Assembly (NCBI GenBank): GCA_903632075.3
Contig: CAHIKZ030004549.1
Coordinates: 1,971,001-2,035,000, forward strand
Reading direction: 5' to 3'
Source of the DNA: Acanthosepion pharaonis
Taxonomy: Eukaryota; Mollusca; Cephalopoda; Sepiida; Sepiidae
Length of the DNA: 64,000 nt
Shown here one piece after another: positions 42,269-53,225 of the stretch. How positions within the stretch are numbered: the stretch's first letter is position 1; the number at the start of each line of letters is the position of its first letter. The position numbers were made by a program, and so were the translations under genes. The notes below the pieces were generated by a model that searched no databases, had not been told where the DNA came from, and saw nothing but the letters and a program-made list of their open reading frames with translations.

Positions 42269-43159
42269 ATTGATTCTAATGGTTGGTATTATTTTCCAAA
42301 CACCCTAATAACTGGATGATCAGGTCGTCATTAACTTTCTATGATTATTAAGCAATTAGATTTGAACTCGTATCTTGACTTATATCTATTACACATTGTT
42401 TTCTACTTGATGTCTCATTGAATTATCGATGATGACACAGATATATCCGCAGATTAAACTTTAATTAAGTATTATAGCCTAAATTTACTTCATCTGATTT
42501 TCTTGTCAAAATTAGAATACGCATATGTACGCATAATGTAATAGCTTTTCAACGCAGGAAGTGGATTCTTTGAGCTAGAGTTTAAATTCTAGCTGAGACC
42601 ATTGCGTTACCCTTCCACACAATAGTAATGTTAACAGAAATACTAACCGTTTCCTGATAAGAAAATATTCGGCATTCAACTGACCAATCAGCCAGTGTTT
42701 ATGTCGGTTGAAATTTATAAAATAATTCTCTTGAAAATAATTTTTCAGAAAAATAGGTTTCTTATTTTCAGTAGCTATTACCTCACTTCCCAATTATTGA
42801 TGGAGGTTTCCTTCCTAAAATTTTGTTTGAAGTAGAGTGGAAATTCTATATCTTGATTATATCATTATTTTCTCTTCGAATGACATGTGATATCCATTTT
42901 AGTTGTTGCTGTCGAAAGCCCTCAAGTGATGTAGTTTCTGTGATTTAGTACAGTTCATTGTGATTCGTTAGCGTCAGTCCACGAAATTAGAATGAGAATA
43001 GTCTTCGCCAAGGCTCACAGGGTTTACTCGCTCAAAGCCATTTTTAACCATCGGTTGTATACAATTGACAGTTTAAATATTTCTGAACGGATTTGGCGCT
43101 ACTTGGTGGAATACGTTATGGCTGCTCCAGTTACTGACATGCACTAACTACTTATTTAA
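42269..43159. other. non-coding, mostly nothing recognised
   Basis: AT-rich. The part from 42960 may be the upstream continuation of the LINE fragment that follows (FAKAHRVYSLKAIFNH, MAAPVTDMH in frame), but this is weak. Confidence 0.35.
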
Positions 43160-43440
43160 GATGTTGCATATTGAGAAAGATGCCCAGCTAACAAAGCCAT
43201 AGAGTTTTACTTTGAAAAGACTGACTTCAAAAAGTTCAGAGGTCATCCAAGAACCACCATAATCCCAACGCTGAACCGAGACATTCAAAGAACAAGGCAG
43301 AAAGATCCTACTTTTTCTTTGGAGAAGTTTACAATCATGGAGGATCTGCAATGAATCCGCAGAGGACAGAGAAGCCTGACAAAATATTGTTGAATCAGTA
43401 TACAATGTCACTGAAGATGAGAGAACATTTTAATTCATGG
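43160..43440 (+). pseudogene. LINE C-terminal fragment (separate family)
   Basis: Translation gives EKTDFKKFRGHPRTTIIPTL, NRDIQRTRQKDPTFSLEKF and MEDLQ followed by RRGQRSLTKY, fitting the KTD(F/L).KFRGRP.TTLP..LNKDL...........L..L......D...W segment at the end of some non-LTR retrotransposon polyproteins. Confidence 0.55.
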
Positions 43441-43629
43441 CCTCAAATCGAAACAGATTATGACGTGTGGCTCTATGCATAACATCTATGTGAAAGATCT
43501 GACAAAGCTATTTAGTAATATGACTCGAGTTTTCAGGCTAATGTTTTGGTTCTGCAGCAATTGGCGGTGGTGGGCGAAACTACTTCTAGCGAAAGCTACT
43601 CTATTGGCAATTTCTTTATCTTCTCTATT

Positions 43630-43965
43630 TGCATTATTCGGAGTATTGTTCTCATCTTTGTCGCCATATTTATTACAACGTTTCGGCCGTTGTACGCTCC
43701 GGCTTTCTTCAGGTGGTTGGAATGTCGAAATGGACCCTTTATTTCGCTCACTGTGGTAGACTGTTCAAGTTCCACTTGCCATGTTTAATGGATGTCAGTT
43801 ATCAGTTATCTCCTGTTAATTCCCCTTTCAAAGTTCTCCACCGCCTTAAGGACACATGGCACAGTGGATAAAGGCGTTAGTTACATCCAGTAAGAGGACT
43901 CAAAGAGTGTGAGTTCAATACTCGGTTAAGCAAACAGTGTAATAAAAAGACAACTCTGAATTCAA
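43630..43965 (-). repeat. Penelope-associated repeat with hammerhead-like core, plus tRNA-like flank
   Basis: Minus strand near 43715: CACCTGAAGAAAGCCGGAGC, GTACAACGGCCGAAACGTTG, TAATAAATATGGCGAC, AAAGATGAGAACAATA. CTGAAGA and GAAAC are intact with stem II GCC / GGC. C-GTT-G after GAAA can form a one-pair stem III before GTA. Downstream, ACATGGCACAGTGGATAAAG, GCGTTAG and GTGAGTTCAATACTCGG form an A-box/B-box-like pair. Confidence 0.55.
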
Positions 43966-43969
43966 AACA

Positions 43970-44160
43970 CGTCTGATTTTAAATGCCAAATATATCTTTA
44001 AAAAAAACTGTAATAATATAATATATAATTGCCTTAATAATGTAAAAACCAGACATTTTTAAAAATTTCAATTGCGTAACGTTATGTCTCTATCCAGCAC
44101 CTGAAGATTACGTTGTTCATGAAACTCCGAGTGGTGCTACCGATGGAGGATAATATGCAT
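43970..44160 (+). repeat. hammerhead-bearing repeat (family H-A), plus copy
   Basis: About 190 bp homologous to the inverted copy at 56278-56475: AATATAATATATAATTGCC, CCAGACATTTTTAAAAATTT, CAATTGCGTAACGTTATG, then the hammerhead module and GGATAATATGCATATATAT. Confidence 0.7.
44096..44138 (+). ncRNA. hammerhead-like module, family H-A, plus copy
   Basis: Stem I AGCAC / GTGCT (five perfect pairs), core CTGAAGA and GAAA intact, stem III CT / AG with loop CCG and the A-T closing pair. The cleavage triplet is GTG, and hammerheads need a base other than G there. Stem II (TTACGTTGTTCAT) has lost two pairs that the other copy keeps (TGC / GCA). Structure is therefore clear but the copy is probably inactive. 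Confidence 0.7.
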
Positions 44161-44180
44161 ATATATATATATATATATAT

Positions 44181-44534
44181 CGGGTCGGATTGATGGAATC
44201 GGAGAGCCGAGTTTGATTTCCTGTCAAATTCATTACATTCACTTGCATGCTAATATCTTTGGAAAAGCTATGAATCCTCTTCTTCTCCCTCCAGCTATGG
44301 GTAAAATAGCAGACCGGGTTCTATAGCCTTGGATGGCAACTGGTCGAGGAGAATGACAACTCTGAATTCAAAACCTGCGAAGACATACAGAAACCTTGTG
44401 GCACGTAGTGCACCAGGTCTCTGCATTCGGACCTCCAAAAAGTGTTGAGGGTTCTGCACAAAACCTTCACCACTATAATCAAATCTCATGTGATGGTTTC
44501 CTTGGAACTGATCTCCTTGATCCTCATACGTCGA

Positions 44535-44536
<2 letters not shown>
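44181..44536 (+). repeat. SINE family 1, tail type B
   Basis: Head truncated by a (TA)n array at 44159-44180. B-box region GAGTTTGATTTCCTGTC, body GGTTCTATAGCCTTGGATGG, tail GACAACTCTGAATTCAAAAC, GTGGCACGTAGTGCACCAGG, CTTCACCACTATAATCAAAT, CTCATACGTCGAGTA, ending in (TA)n. Confidence 0.8.

Positions 44537-44587
<51 letters not shown>
44535..44587. repeat. (TA)n microsatellite at the SINE 3' end
   Basis: About 26 TA units directly continuing the SINE terminus. Confidence 0.95.
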
Positions 44588-44590
<3 letters not shown>

Positions 44591-44961
44591 ATAAAACATT
44601 AGGCAGCATATAATTTATATACAAAAATAATCACACATAGAATCAATCAGCAATATTAATGCTATTATTGGCGACATCCATCGCTAGTAGTGTATAATGT
44701 ATGTATTAAAATACTGTTAATCCATAGAGTGACGTGATCCTGATTTATAAAACTGTTGTCTGTTGTTTCCAGTTTATATTTTTTTAAAATGCAAGTATTT
44801 TCTAATAATCCTTTATTCATCGTCAGGCATATCTTTTTCTTTTTAAAATCAAAAACTTGAAGACGTAATAAATGTTTGTCGACTGAAAGATGTTTTTTTG
44901 AGTATGTGCTATTATTGACGGTTGTGTACAATATCGGAACGTGCAAAGACGCAACGTAAGT
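44588..44961. other. non-coding; unassigned minus-strand frame
   Basis: A 93-codon frame at 44665-44946 (minus) lies directly downstream of the hammerhead-like module at 44962-45001 in its reading direction. It has no recognised domain; KKHLSVDKHLLRLQVFDFKK is its most structured stretch. It may be a relic of the retroelement that carried the ribozyme. Confidence 0.35.
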
Positions 44962-45001
44962 TTGTGACCTTGGGTTTCACGCTTTTGCGATCGTCAGACA
45001 A
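44962..45001 (-). ncRNA. hammerhead ribozyme, all core elements intact
   Basis: Minus strand: stem I TTGT / ACAA (four perfect pairs), core CTGACGA, stem II CGC / GCG with loop AAAA (a T-T apposition at the base), core GAAA, stem III CC / GG with loop CAA and the A-T closing pair, cleavage triplet GTC directly before the stem I return strand. Every conserved position needed for a minimal type I hammerhead is present. Short stems I and III are typical of retroelement hammerheads, which may need dimers for good activity. Confidence 0.75.
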
Positions 45002-45021
45002 TAAAATAATATAATAAATTG

Positions 45022-45025
<4 letters not shown>

Positions 45026-45056
<31 letters not shown>
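45026..45056. repeat. (TA)n microsatellite between two opposed hammerhead-like modules
   Basis: About 15 TA units. Confidence 0.95.
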
Positions 45057-45059
<3 letters not shown>

Positions 45060-45180
45060 CTGACGATTGCGTCTAACATGAAACAGCCTGTCGCCTCTAA
45101 CTGTTGACTTCAATGTTCACTTTTATTTTTGCACACGCTCTTTCTCTGATATTGAGCACTTTATCCCATAAAATAGCACA
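45057..45180 (+). repeat. hammerhead-bearing repeat (family H-B)
   Basis: Module at 45057-45095: stem I GGC / GCC, CTGACGA and GAAA intact, weak stem II (TG / CA), stem III CA / TG with loop GCC, cleavage triplet GTC. The downstream TGTTGACTTCAATGTTCACT, TTTATTTTTGCACAC, TGATATTGAGC and CCCATAAA recur at 57033-57125 and 57532-57615. The repeat starts exactly at the end of the (TA)n array. Confidence 0.75.
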
Positions 45181-45189
45181 CCATAAGAA

Positions 45190-45626
<437 letters not shown>

Positions 45627-45808
45627 AATTTCATTGAATGCATAAATATGGATGACATAGAATTGAACACTCGTCCGGACGACACGTTGTTAAAACCATC
45701 AAATTACCCGGGACGGCAAGGTCCCGGATTATTTGATGGTTTTAACAACGTGTTGTCCGGACGAGTGTTCAATTCTATGTCATCCATATTTATGCATTCA
45801 ATGAAATT
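45627..45808. repeat. 182-bp near-perfect palindrome
   Basis: AATTTCATTGAATGCATAAA...CCGGGAC (left) and its inverse (right) pair over 88 bp per arm with about three mismatches, around a loop of about six bases (GGCAAG). It would form a stable cruciform or hairpin RNA. A plus-strand frame runs through both arms (MDDIELNTRPDDTLLKPSN, then FDGFNNVLSGRVFNSMSSIF), but its second half is just the inverse of the first. Confidence 0.9.
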
Positions 45809-46169
45809 TACCCTGCTTAAGAACGAGGATGTTTACTCAAATACGTATATCCACGGCATTTGAAGAAATACCGTCGGATTTTTAAGTAAAATTCACTAAT
45901 CCCTTAGAAATTGCTTAGTTTACATATAGGATACGAAAATAAAGTTAGCACGCATAAGCTTCCATAGATCCCAACGATAGTAATTGTACCTTGCTTTGTT
46001 CTGAAAGCCTTCCATTGTTGAGTGATTTAACGTACACTAACGTGACGCTATGTTTCCAGAAAGCACATTCTCTTTGTTATGACTCTCGAATGCACAAACC
46101 GGTAGATGTAAATTTACACTCTCAAAAACATTAAAAAATAGGTATGTCTAATGAAATAAGTTCTGATTT
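45809..46169. other. non-coding, nothing recognised
   Basis: No repeat or domain. Confidence 0.4.
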
Positions 46170-46880
46170 ATCCACTATATAAACAGGGTGGTATGTGAGA
46201 GTCGAGTTGGTCGCAATGTAGTTATATGACTCGTCCAGCGGAGGCGACGTTGAAGGATGTTAATCTCAACGCTGCGGAGAAATGTCTGAGAGAAGTCCTC
46301 GTTGTTGGTGGTGCGGTTCTCCCAACTGATGCGAAAGATTGTTGGGGAGAGGGTCGTTTGATGTCCCGATGATAAAAAGTTCAGGTCTCGTTAGCGTACA
46401 GAATAGTGGAGAGGATCACGTCCCCGAAAACCATGCTTCTGGTTTTTATGGCAAGGCCGTGATTATTGAAGACCCGATGTGGGAGCGTTCCGTACGCACG
46501 ATGAGCGGGTTTGATCCTGTGGTCAAGGGCTCTCTCACAGGTGACATTATTCGAGTTGATGCTGCCCTGGTAGGGAAAATCACCGACATCTTCTACCGGC
46601 TGTTCGTCGATGTTTATGCTGACGTCCGGTGTTGCTGGACGAGGATCTTTGTTTTTTATATTGAACTGCACCCCAAAGTGTTTGCAAGCATCGTTCTACA
46701 GGTTTGCCGATCTCAGGAGGTTAATGGCAGTACGGTCTACAGATGCAGTCGCAGGAATTTTTGAAGCGTCAATACGCTTCCCATACCCAGATTCGATAGA
46801 CAGGCTAATACCGCACTTAGACGGACGCTGAAGCCGACGAGTGGACATGCGCCACCTTGAAGCCGTTCCCCCCGATGCCT
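46170..46880 (-). pseudogene. LINE reverse transcriptase C-terminal region (family L-B)
   Basis: Minus-strand frames carry FGVQFNIKNKDPRPATPDVS, INIDEQPVEDVGDFPYQGSI, NSNNVTCERALDHRIKPAHR, AYGTLPHRVFNNHGLAIKTR and LSTILYANET, then YHRDIKR. The sequence INIDG.PVE.V..F.YLGS...S......D...RI..A..A...L..RV..N..L...TK..VY.....TLLY..ETWT is the thumb segment of non-LTR reverse transcriptases. The G-to-Q change in YLGS and the break after ET show decay. TATATAAACAGGG at 46176-46188 is on the opposite strand. Confidence 0.75.
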
Positions 46881-46910
46881 ACTAGAATCGATGTTATCAA
46901 GTTTGTCCCT

Positions 46911-47155
46911 CTCAGTCAGTTAAGTGCGATATGTGATACACGCTTGGAAGATAATTATTATTACTGACTAGGCAGAAGATTTTCCCGCAATAGGTTGACA
47001 TTTCTTTCTGCAGTAGACTGGTTGCCAACTAAGGCTATAGGTCCCAGTCTGTCCGTTTATTTAACCCATATCTGGGGGAGAGAGAGATGCATTAATACCA
47101 TTCCCAAGAGTAATTGTGCGAATGTCTATGTAACGAACCCGACTGGAATTCGTTA
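46911..47155 (-). repeat. SINE family 1, tail type A, truncated head
   Basis: Minus strand: body GGTTAAATAAACGGACAGAC, TATAGCCTTAGTTGGCAACC, AGTCTACTGCAGAAAGAAAT, tail CCTATTGCGGGAAAATCTTC, GTATCACATATCGCACTTAA, CTGACTGA. The head is lost after CCAGTCGGGTTC. Confidence 0.75.
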
Positions 47156-47500
47156 CAATCATTTAGTGTTCGTGACATTCACTTAAGCAAAAATGGCATT
47201 GGGAAATAATTAAATCAGTGAGGCAAAGAAACCGTTGATACGGTCTATGAAGTGGTGTTGAACCATACATCCTCGTCTGCGATGTCTGAGAGAGATTTCA
47301 CATCTCCTCCCTGGAGTGGGTGTTTATATAACTACGTGTAATTTGATCCTTTCTCAAGCTTGAAATCCAAGTAGATCTGAGAAGTCACTTTAGCTCAGTT
47401 GTGCATCTGGCTTCTTTGACGTCATGCTTTAGGCGCAGTATGTTCTGCCGTGTGATACATACATCATTTGGATTCATACATTTTACTGTTTTACATCTGT
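47156..47500. other. non-coding; weak tRNA-like A box
   Basis: CACTTTAGCTCAGTTGTGCA at 47389-47408 resembles a tRNA 5' part (TTAGCTCAGTTG), but no matching B box or acceptor stem follows. Confidence 0.35.
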
Positions 47501-47700
47501 TACGAGTTATTCAACCGAAATAGCCATAAAACTAGAGCAATGGTCAACAAGCTTGTCTCGCAGTCCATTATTACCTGTAAAAACTTCAATCTTCAATCAG
47601 TGTCCCACATTTGTTACACAGTCCCAGACTGACTGAAGCTAAATATAAGTTCCCTAACGTAAAGCAATGGTTAGCAGGATAACCTAATCTTCACTAAAAA
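47501..47700 (+). repeat. diverged tRNA-type SINE head, family 3
   Basis: AGAGCAATGGTCAACAAGCT, TGTCTCGCAG and CCCACATTTGTTACAC resemble 35028-35105. A second GCAATGGTTAGCAGG follows at 47666. Confidence 0.35.
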
Positions 47701-47789
47701 GCCTACACTTCTGACTTTTTTCATACTATGTTAAACTTTGGAAATATCAATTTGTGTGCATCAGAATTTTGAAATAGAGGAGGTTCAGT

Positions 47790-49230
47790 TTTCAGTTTTT
47801 TTTTTTTTAAATATCAGTTTTGCACACGATACAAAAAAAGCTGGGGTTTGATATACCAACTAATGTCACCGAAAACTATATTCATAGATTTTACTAATTT
47901 TTAAGCATATAGTTTTAAAATCGTCTGAAAAATGTACAGATTTTTGCTTAAAGACTGACTTAAAACTTTTACTATTACAAGAATAAATCCAAATAAATTT
48001 AATATCTTTTGTAAGTTAGATACATTGAATGGAAAATATATTCAAACCAGAATTCTAATTATGAATCTCCATAAGTAAAACATGCTTTTTTTTTTACTGT
48101 ATTCGATAAGTGAAAACTCTGTAAAAAATCGTAAAAGATTACAAAAAAGGCTACTCATTGAATAAGATTTGTTAGATCATAATTAATAGAAGCAAGAAAT
48201 AGATAAAAGTGTATGTAACACAATAACATTCCTGGGCACACATTATAAAACAAAATGTTTCAATTTACATTGTTTATCGAAAACCACACTAAAACTCACC
48301 ATAGTATTGCTAAATGTTCAGTATGTTTTGCCTTGAAGTAAATGAAGGTTTAAATTTGATGGCACAATGATTTAATAACAATGTGCTTGTGCCATATATC
48401 TTTTCCATATACAATTTGTAAAGCTTCAGCAAATCATGAATATTATAAGGATGTGCTATAAGGCATTCACTGATCACCGGAATGAAATTCCAACGCTATG
48501 ATTGTCACTTTTTCACTGAAATCGTTATTTTACTCGGTTTAAAAGCTGGGATTTAATGACATAAGAACTGATATAAAAAAATTACATTCATAGTTCTTAT
48601 CAATTTTTAAGCATTTAGTTTTAAACATCGTCTGAAAAATGTACAGAAATACCTAATTTCCGCAGGTTTTTGCTTACAAATTGACTTTAAAATGTTTTAC
48701 TATTTCAAAAATAAATACAAATAATGTTGATATTTTTTTGGATTAAATACATTGAATGGAAAATATATTTAAACCAGAATTCGTCACAAGCGATTTTTTT
48801 TACTGTATTCAATATACAAACATATATATAAACTGTACAAACAAATATATAAACTGTAGAAATTTTAAAAGATTACAAAAAATGCTAATCAATGAAATTA
48901 GTCTTGCAAATTGACATAATTAAGTATGAATAAATGTTTACTTATCTAATGGATATTTTTAAAGTCTCTCCACTTACCTACAATTCATTTGACAAAGTGA
49001 AAAAATTGTGCTGCAAATATTTTAACGCAACATTTTATATTTCGGTCGACTGTTGCTTTATTCTCTGGATCATGTTAAAGATATGCAGGTATTGGTTATA
49101 GAATTTATTAACCCTTTTAATTTCAAATCAAATAACTGAATACATTTCAATTATAAATTTTATAAGGCTGTACTATAAGGTTTTTTTTTTTACTGACTAC
49201 TGGAAAGGAATTCCAACACTGCAATTTTTA
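47790..49230 (+). repeat. diverged tandem duplication of a ~0.7-kb AT-rich unit
   Basis: Unit 1 (about 47790-48510) and unit 2 (about 48511-49230) share, in order and at an offset of about 705-730 bp: AAGCTGGG, TTTTTAAGCATATAGTTTTA, TCGTCTGAAAAATGTACAG, TTTTTGCTTA, ACATTGAATGGAAAATATAT, CAAACCAGAATTC, TTTTTTACTGTATTC, AAAAGATTACAAAAA and CCGGAATGAAATTCCAAC. No frame or known repeat is recognised in either unit. Confidence 0.75.
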
Positions 49231-50755
49231 AGTTAAATTTAATATTTAAACTAATTTCCTCAAAAAATGGTAAAAATTTTAAAACAAATCCGGCGCGTAC
49301 TACCTTCTGACCTGATTACGGGCCGCAGACATTTCTTTATGTCCATCGCTGTTGTATCAACATTTCGATTTTTCTACCTACATTTATACAAATTACATAT
49401 ATAAACTAAGCACAACTGACTATTAAAGGAGGGAAAATATTTCTCGGATTTTGACGACATTATAGGGTCTTTTTTTCGTCCAAATCTGAGAAATTGTTTT
49501 GTTCATGCTAAGTCTTGAAAAATACTATATAAAATTATTTTTTTTATATACATAATGTGTCATGTGTTTAAATATTATACAAGAAAAATTTCAATTTAAT
49601 GTTAAACACTGCCGCAAAACAGTGTTGATTTATTTAAGATGGAATGATCTATTATGACATGTCTCTAATTTGTATTTAGATACATTGCATTTATTTTCAA
49701 TTTTTCTAATTGGATTGTTCACCTATATTTTATATAATCCATTATTTTACATAATTAGGTTACAATAAAATTTGTATTTTATATGAATACTACCTTATGA
49801 ATAGTATTATAATTATATTATATTATAATAACTTATATTATAATGTAATTATTTATTTATAATATAATAATATTTATAATTATTATAAATTGCTTTATGA
49901 ATAATGCGTTATGAATACTACCTTATGAAAATTACAATGTAGTAGAGTTGGGGTGGGGGAGACACTGTAACATAGACTTAGAGCGCGGCACGAGACCATT
50001 GCGCATGTAAGCACGGGGAGGCTTTACTTTCGGAGCATCACTTATCTTTCAAAAGCGAACCGGCTACCTATATTGTCTGTCAGCGTTATTTTCGATGATG
50101 TTATCAGCATTTTAGGTCTAAATCCCAACTCGGCTTGCAAGCGAATAAAAAACTTGGATTCAGAGTGTTGAATTTAATCTGGGTCATGACTTTTCCTTCC
50201 AAAATCAATTCAGAGACTGAGTGCGGTTTTTGTGGCTACAGTTGTCAATGGAAACATGATATTCCGTGGGCGTTGCGTATTTTTTTCGGATACTTGCGAG
50301 AGTTTATTCTTTTTTGATGCTTTGAATATTCTTTGAGGAGCCGATCCCCAGAAAATATTTCTGAAAGGACATTGACCGACTTATTTAAGTTGTATTATAT
50401 AGACTTTACCATTACCAAATTCTGTATTTCCAACTGTTCCAAAAGAACATTATTTTAAATATTATCGTCAAAAGGTGCGAGAAATTATATTTCTGACTAT
50501 TGATGTCATTTCGCATTGTTAATTATAAACACTACATAAGACTAAATATCAATTGCGTTTATATAGTCGTCGGTGATTTTGGAATCAAGTCCCAGTCCCG
50601 AAAGCGGACTGAAGGCGGCCGTTGGTAAATCAATAAATAATTCTGTAAATAAACATATGCCTTCTCAAATAATGACTTAACTTATTCACTGTCGCTGCGT
50701 TTTAATAAAGTTCCCGAATTTCATAATAGAACTGGAATAACAGAACTGAATGCAC

Positions 50756-50756
<1 letters not shown>
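49231..50756. other. AT-rich non-coding; short direct repeats; unassigned frame
   Basis: GAATACTACCTTATGAA occurs at 49786 and 49913, around an ATAATAT-rich stretch. A short GC-richer patch lies at 49950-50090. A 60-codon frame at 50135-50317 (plus) has a CGFCGYSCQW motif but no recognised domain. Confidence 0.4.
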
Positions 50757-50795
<39 letters not shown>

Positions 50796-50863
50796 GTGAA
50801 TAGAGTGGGATGGATAGATAGATACATGTGAATAGAGTGAAATATATAGATATGAACAGAATG

Positions 50864-50900
<37 letters not shown>

Positions 50901-50990
50901 TGAACAGAATGAGATACATATATAGATAGATGTGAATAGAGAGGGAAAGATAGATACATGTGAATAGAGGGAAATAGATAGATAGCCTGA
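50757..50990. repeat. (GATA)n with interspersed TGTGAATAGAG units
   Basis: GATA blocks alternate with (T)GTGAATAGAGTG or ATGAACAGAATGAGAT segments, giving a higher-order unit of about 40-60 bp. Minus-strand Ser/Leu/Tyr-rich frames are artefacts. Confidence 0.9.
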
Positions 50991-51009
50991 TCTTAACATA
51001 GGTATCTCT

Positions 51010-53225
51010 GTTGGATCGCTAAAAAGAGCATAGCATGATTAAAAAAGACATAAAAAGTTGATGAAAACAAAATTTTCGCGTCTAAATGCTTATGTTACTT
51101 TTTAGAGGAAAGATCAAAGTATTTTTACTTATTTTTTAAATTTTTCCTTCTTTTTAGAACATTGTAAATTTTGATTAAAAGACCTTGTTTCTCTTTTTAT
51201 CAGCTTGGCTGATAAATTAACGTTAAACATTTGGGCGCGTTTTTTTCCCGTTTGACACACATTAATTTGGAAAATCTTGCAAAAATGAAAAATAATTGTT
51301 TGATTTTAATGAAATTTTCAGAAACTATTTACAAATGATGGAACTTATTATAAATACACATTTTTTTTAGTAAAGTCATCGCAGAAATTTTTTTTTTTTA
51401 TATGTATTTACCCACTCTAACTAATTGTACGAAAACTCTATAATTTCAATTCTAGGAGTTTAGTGATTATATCAGTTAAAGCACAATGCTTTGAGGAAAC
51501 AAAATCATGTTTTTTGTTTTTTTTAGTTGAGCCCTTCTACCTGAAAAAATCGTCTCTGAAAGTGTAACATACAAAACTCAATAAAAACAAAAATATTATT
51601 TAATTTCAAAAGCTTTTAATTGCTTTTATTTATTCCAATAAACATGGACAATATTGTCTGAAAGCAAAAAAGATATTTCGATGAAAAATGAATTTTTAAA
51701 ACAATTACCTACAATTATTTTTTATTTCCGCAACCATTGTTTTTTATTTTTACATTATGTTGTTAATTCTTCTAAAATTATGGAAAAGCGCGTACAGCTT
51801 AACGGATGTTGTTTTTTAAGTAGATATATATTTACAGATTATAATTTCAAAGCTTATTACAAACTAATGAGTCTTCGTATATAAAAAAAATTAATTTGTC
51901 AATAATGTGTTTACCAATGAAATCTACGGAAGACCGGAAGTTTGGTGCGTGCAATAAAAAATAATGTCACGTGGATTGAGTTTCTGTCTAGTAAGGGTTG
52001 TTCTTCGCTGTATACGGCCCCTTAATTTAGCAAACTGTTCCCTGCTGAAACACGTGCATCATTTTCATTAAGTTAAAATAGGTACTTTCATCTAGTTTTC
52101 ATCGTAGTCCTGTAATGTTTGGTTGAAATTGGTTGAAAATGTAGGAAAATTGATCCAATAACGGTGTACACACAACCTGGGTTTTAATTATAAAACCCAG
52201 GTTGTGTGTGTTTCACATTTTGCCTCTAGAAAAACTAAAAACTTTTCAGTCATTTACACTGGCCAATTTTACTTTTTAAATGAAACATATTGTTTGCTTT
52301 CAGAAAATACCTAGTTTCATGGGATTCAGATAAACTTTACCTGGTATTTTTCCAGATAAGTAATTTTTATTACATAAAAATATAAGAATCCATTTATTTA
52401 TTTTTCCGAGAATATAGGCTGTGACAAAATGACTTTTACTATGTTTGATTATTTTTACTTGGGGATAGAATTTTTTTATAATAGCAAATCTGAATTGACT
52501 TTAGAGGGTCTATATGGGCCCTCAAACAGCAGTGCAGCACTTTTATTTTTTAGTTTTTTTAATAGTATTTATAATTTCTCCAGAGAGTATCAACAAACCT
52601 ATGGTACATAGTAGTTAACAAAAAAAAAAATTGTAATGAAGGGGAAAGTTTTTTTACTTTAAATATTACAAGTTACTACTTAAGTAGGTCCGCTTAAAAA
52701 AAAAAAATAATATGTCCATTCTGTGCTTCCGTATGGGAACTCGAATCTCACGTCAGCTGTCAATAATTTATAGATGTCATCACTTGGCACTCTGTCAATC
52801 AACGGCAACGTGAAGATCGGCTCTTTTATCTTTAAAAAACATTTTTTCTACGAAGAAAGTAAGTAAAAGTTTCTTTCAAAATATTTTAAATAAACTTCAA
52901 ATTTTCTAAATTTCTTCGAATAAATATTGAAATACGTATAATTAATTTTTAAACGAATTTTAAACGAAGAATTTAACTTATTTTTAAAATTTTAAAAAAT
53001 ATGGCTGATATAGAGCTTTTTTTCGTTTTTCTGTAAACAAGTTTTTTAACTAAAATTTCGGACATGCTAAGAATGAGTAAAAAATTTCAAAAATTACTCA
53101 AAAAATACTTTAGTGTTTCTTCTCAATAATGAAATATACTTTTATCATGAAAAAAAATTTTTTTCGTTAATTTTCAGACCGTTCTTGTCATGCTATATTA
53201 GATTTTCGCGAAATAATAGAGGTAC
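51010..53225 (+). mobile_element. AT-rich terminal-inverted-repeat element of unknown class (family X-A)
   Basis: The left end (GATCGCTAAAAAGAGCATAG, CATGAT..., GAGGAAAGATCAAAGTATTT) is answered in inverse at 53095-53215 (AAAATACTTTAGTGTTTCTT, TCATGCTATATTAGA). The same two ends, joined with little between them, make the 394-bp MITE at 58497-58890. A partial inverted copy lies at 21440-22740. Peptide KLFTNDGTYYK and LVKSSQK at 51310-51390 is shared with the other copy. I recognise no transposase, so the superfamily is open. Confidence 0.7.
52168..52209. repeat. short perfect hairpin inside the X-A element
   Basis: ACACACAACCTGGGTTTTA and its inverse face each other across a 4-base AATT-centred loop. 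It is not present in the other copy at the corresponding place. Confidence 0.8.

Noticed and set aside
45648..45863. 71-codon frame through the palindrome as a real gene
   Set aside because: The second half is the inverse of the first half, so the frame is forced by the palindrome; the left-arm peptide alone remains unexplained.
46339..46831. 141-codon plus-strand frame
   Set aside because: Antisense of the L-B LINE, whose minus-strand reading has the recognisable reverse-transcriptase order.
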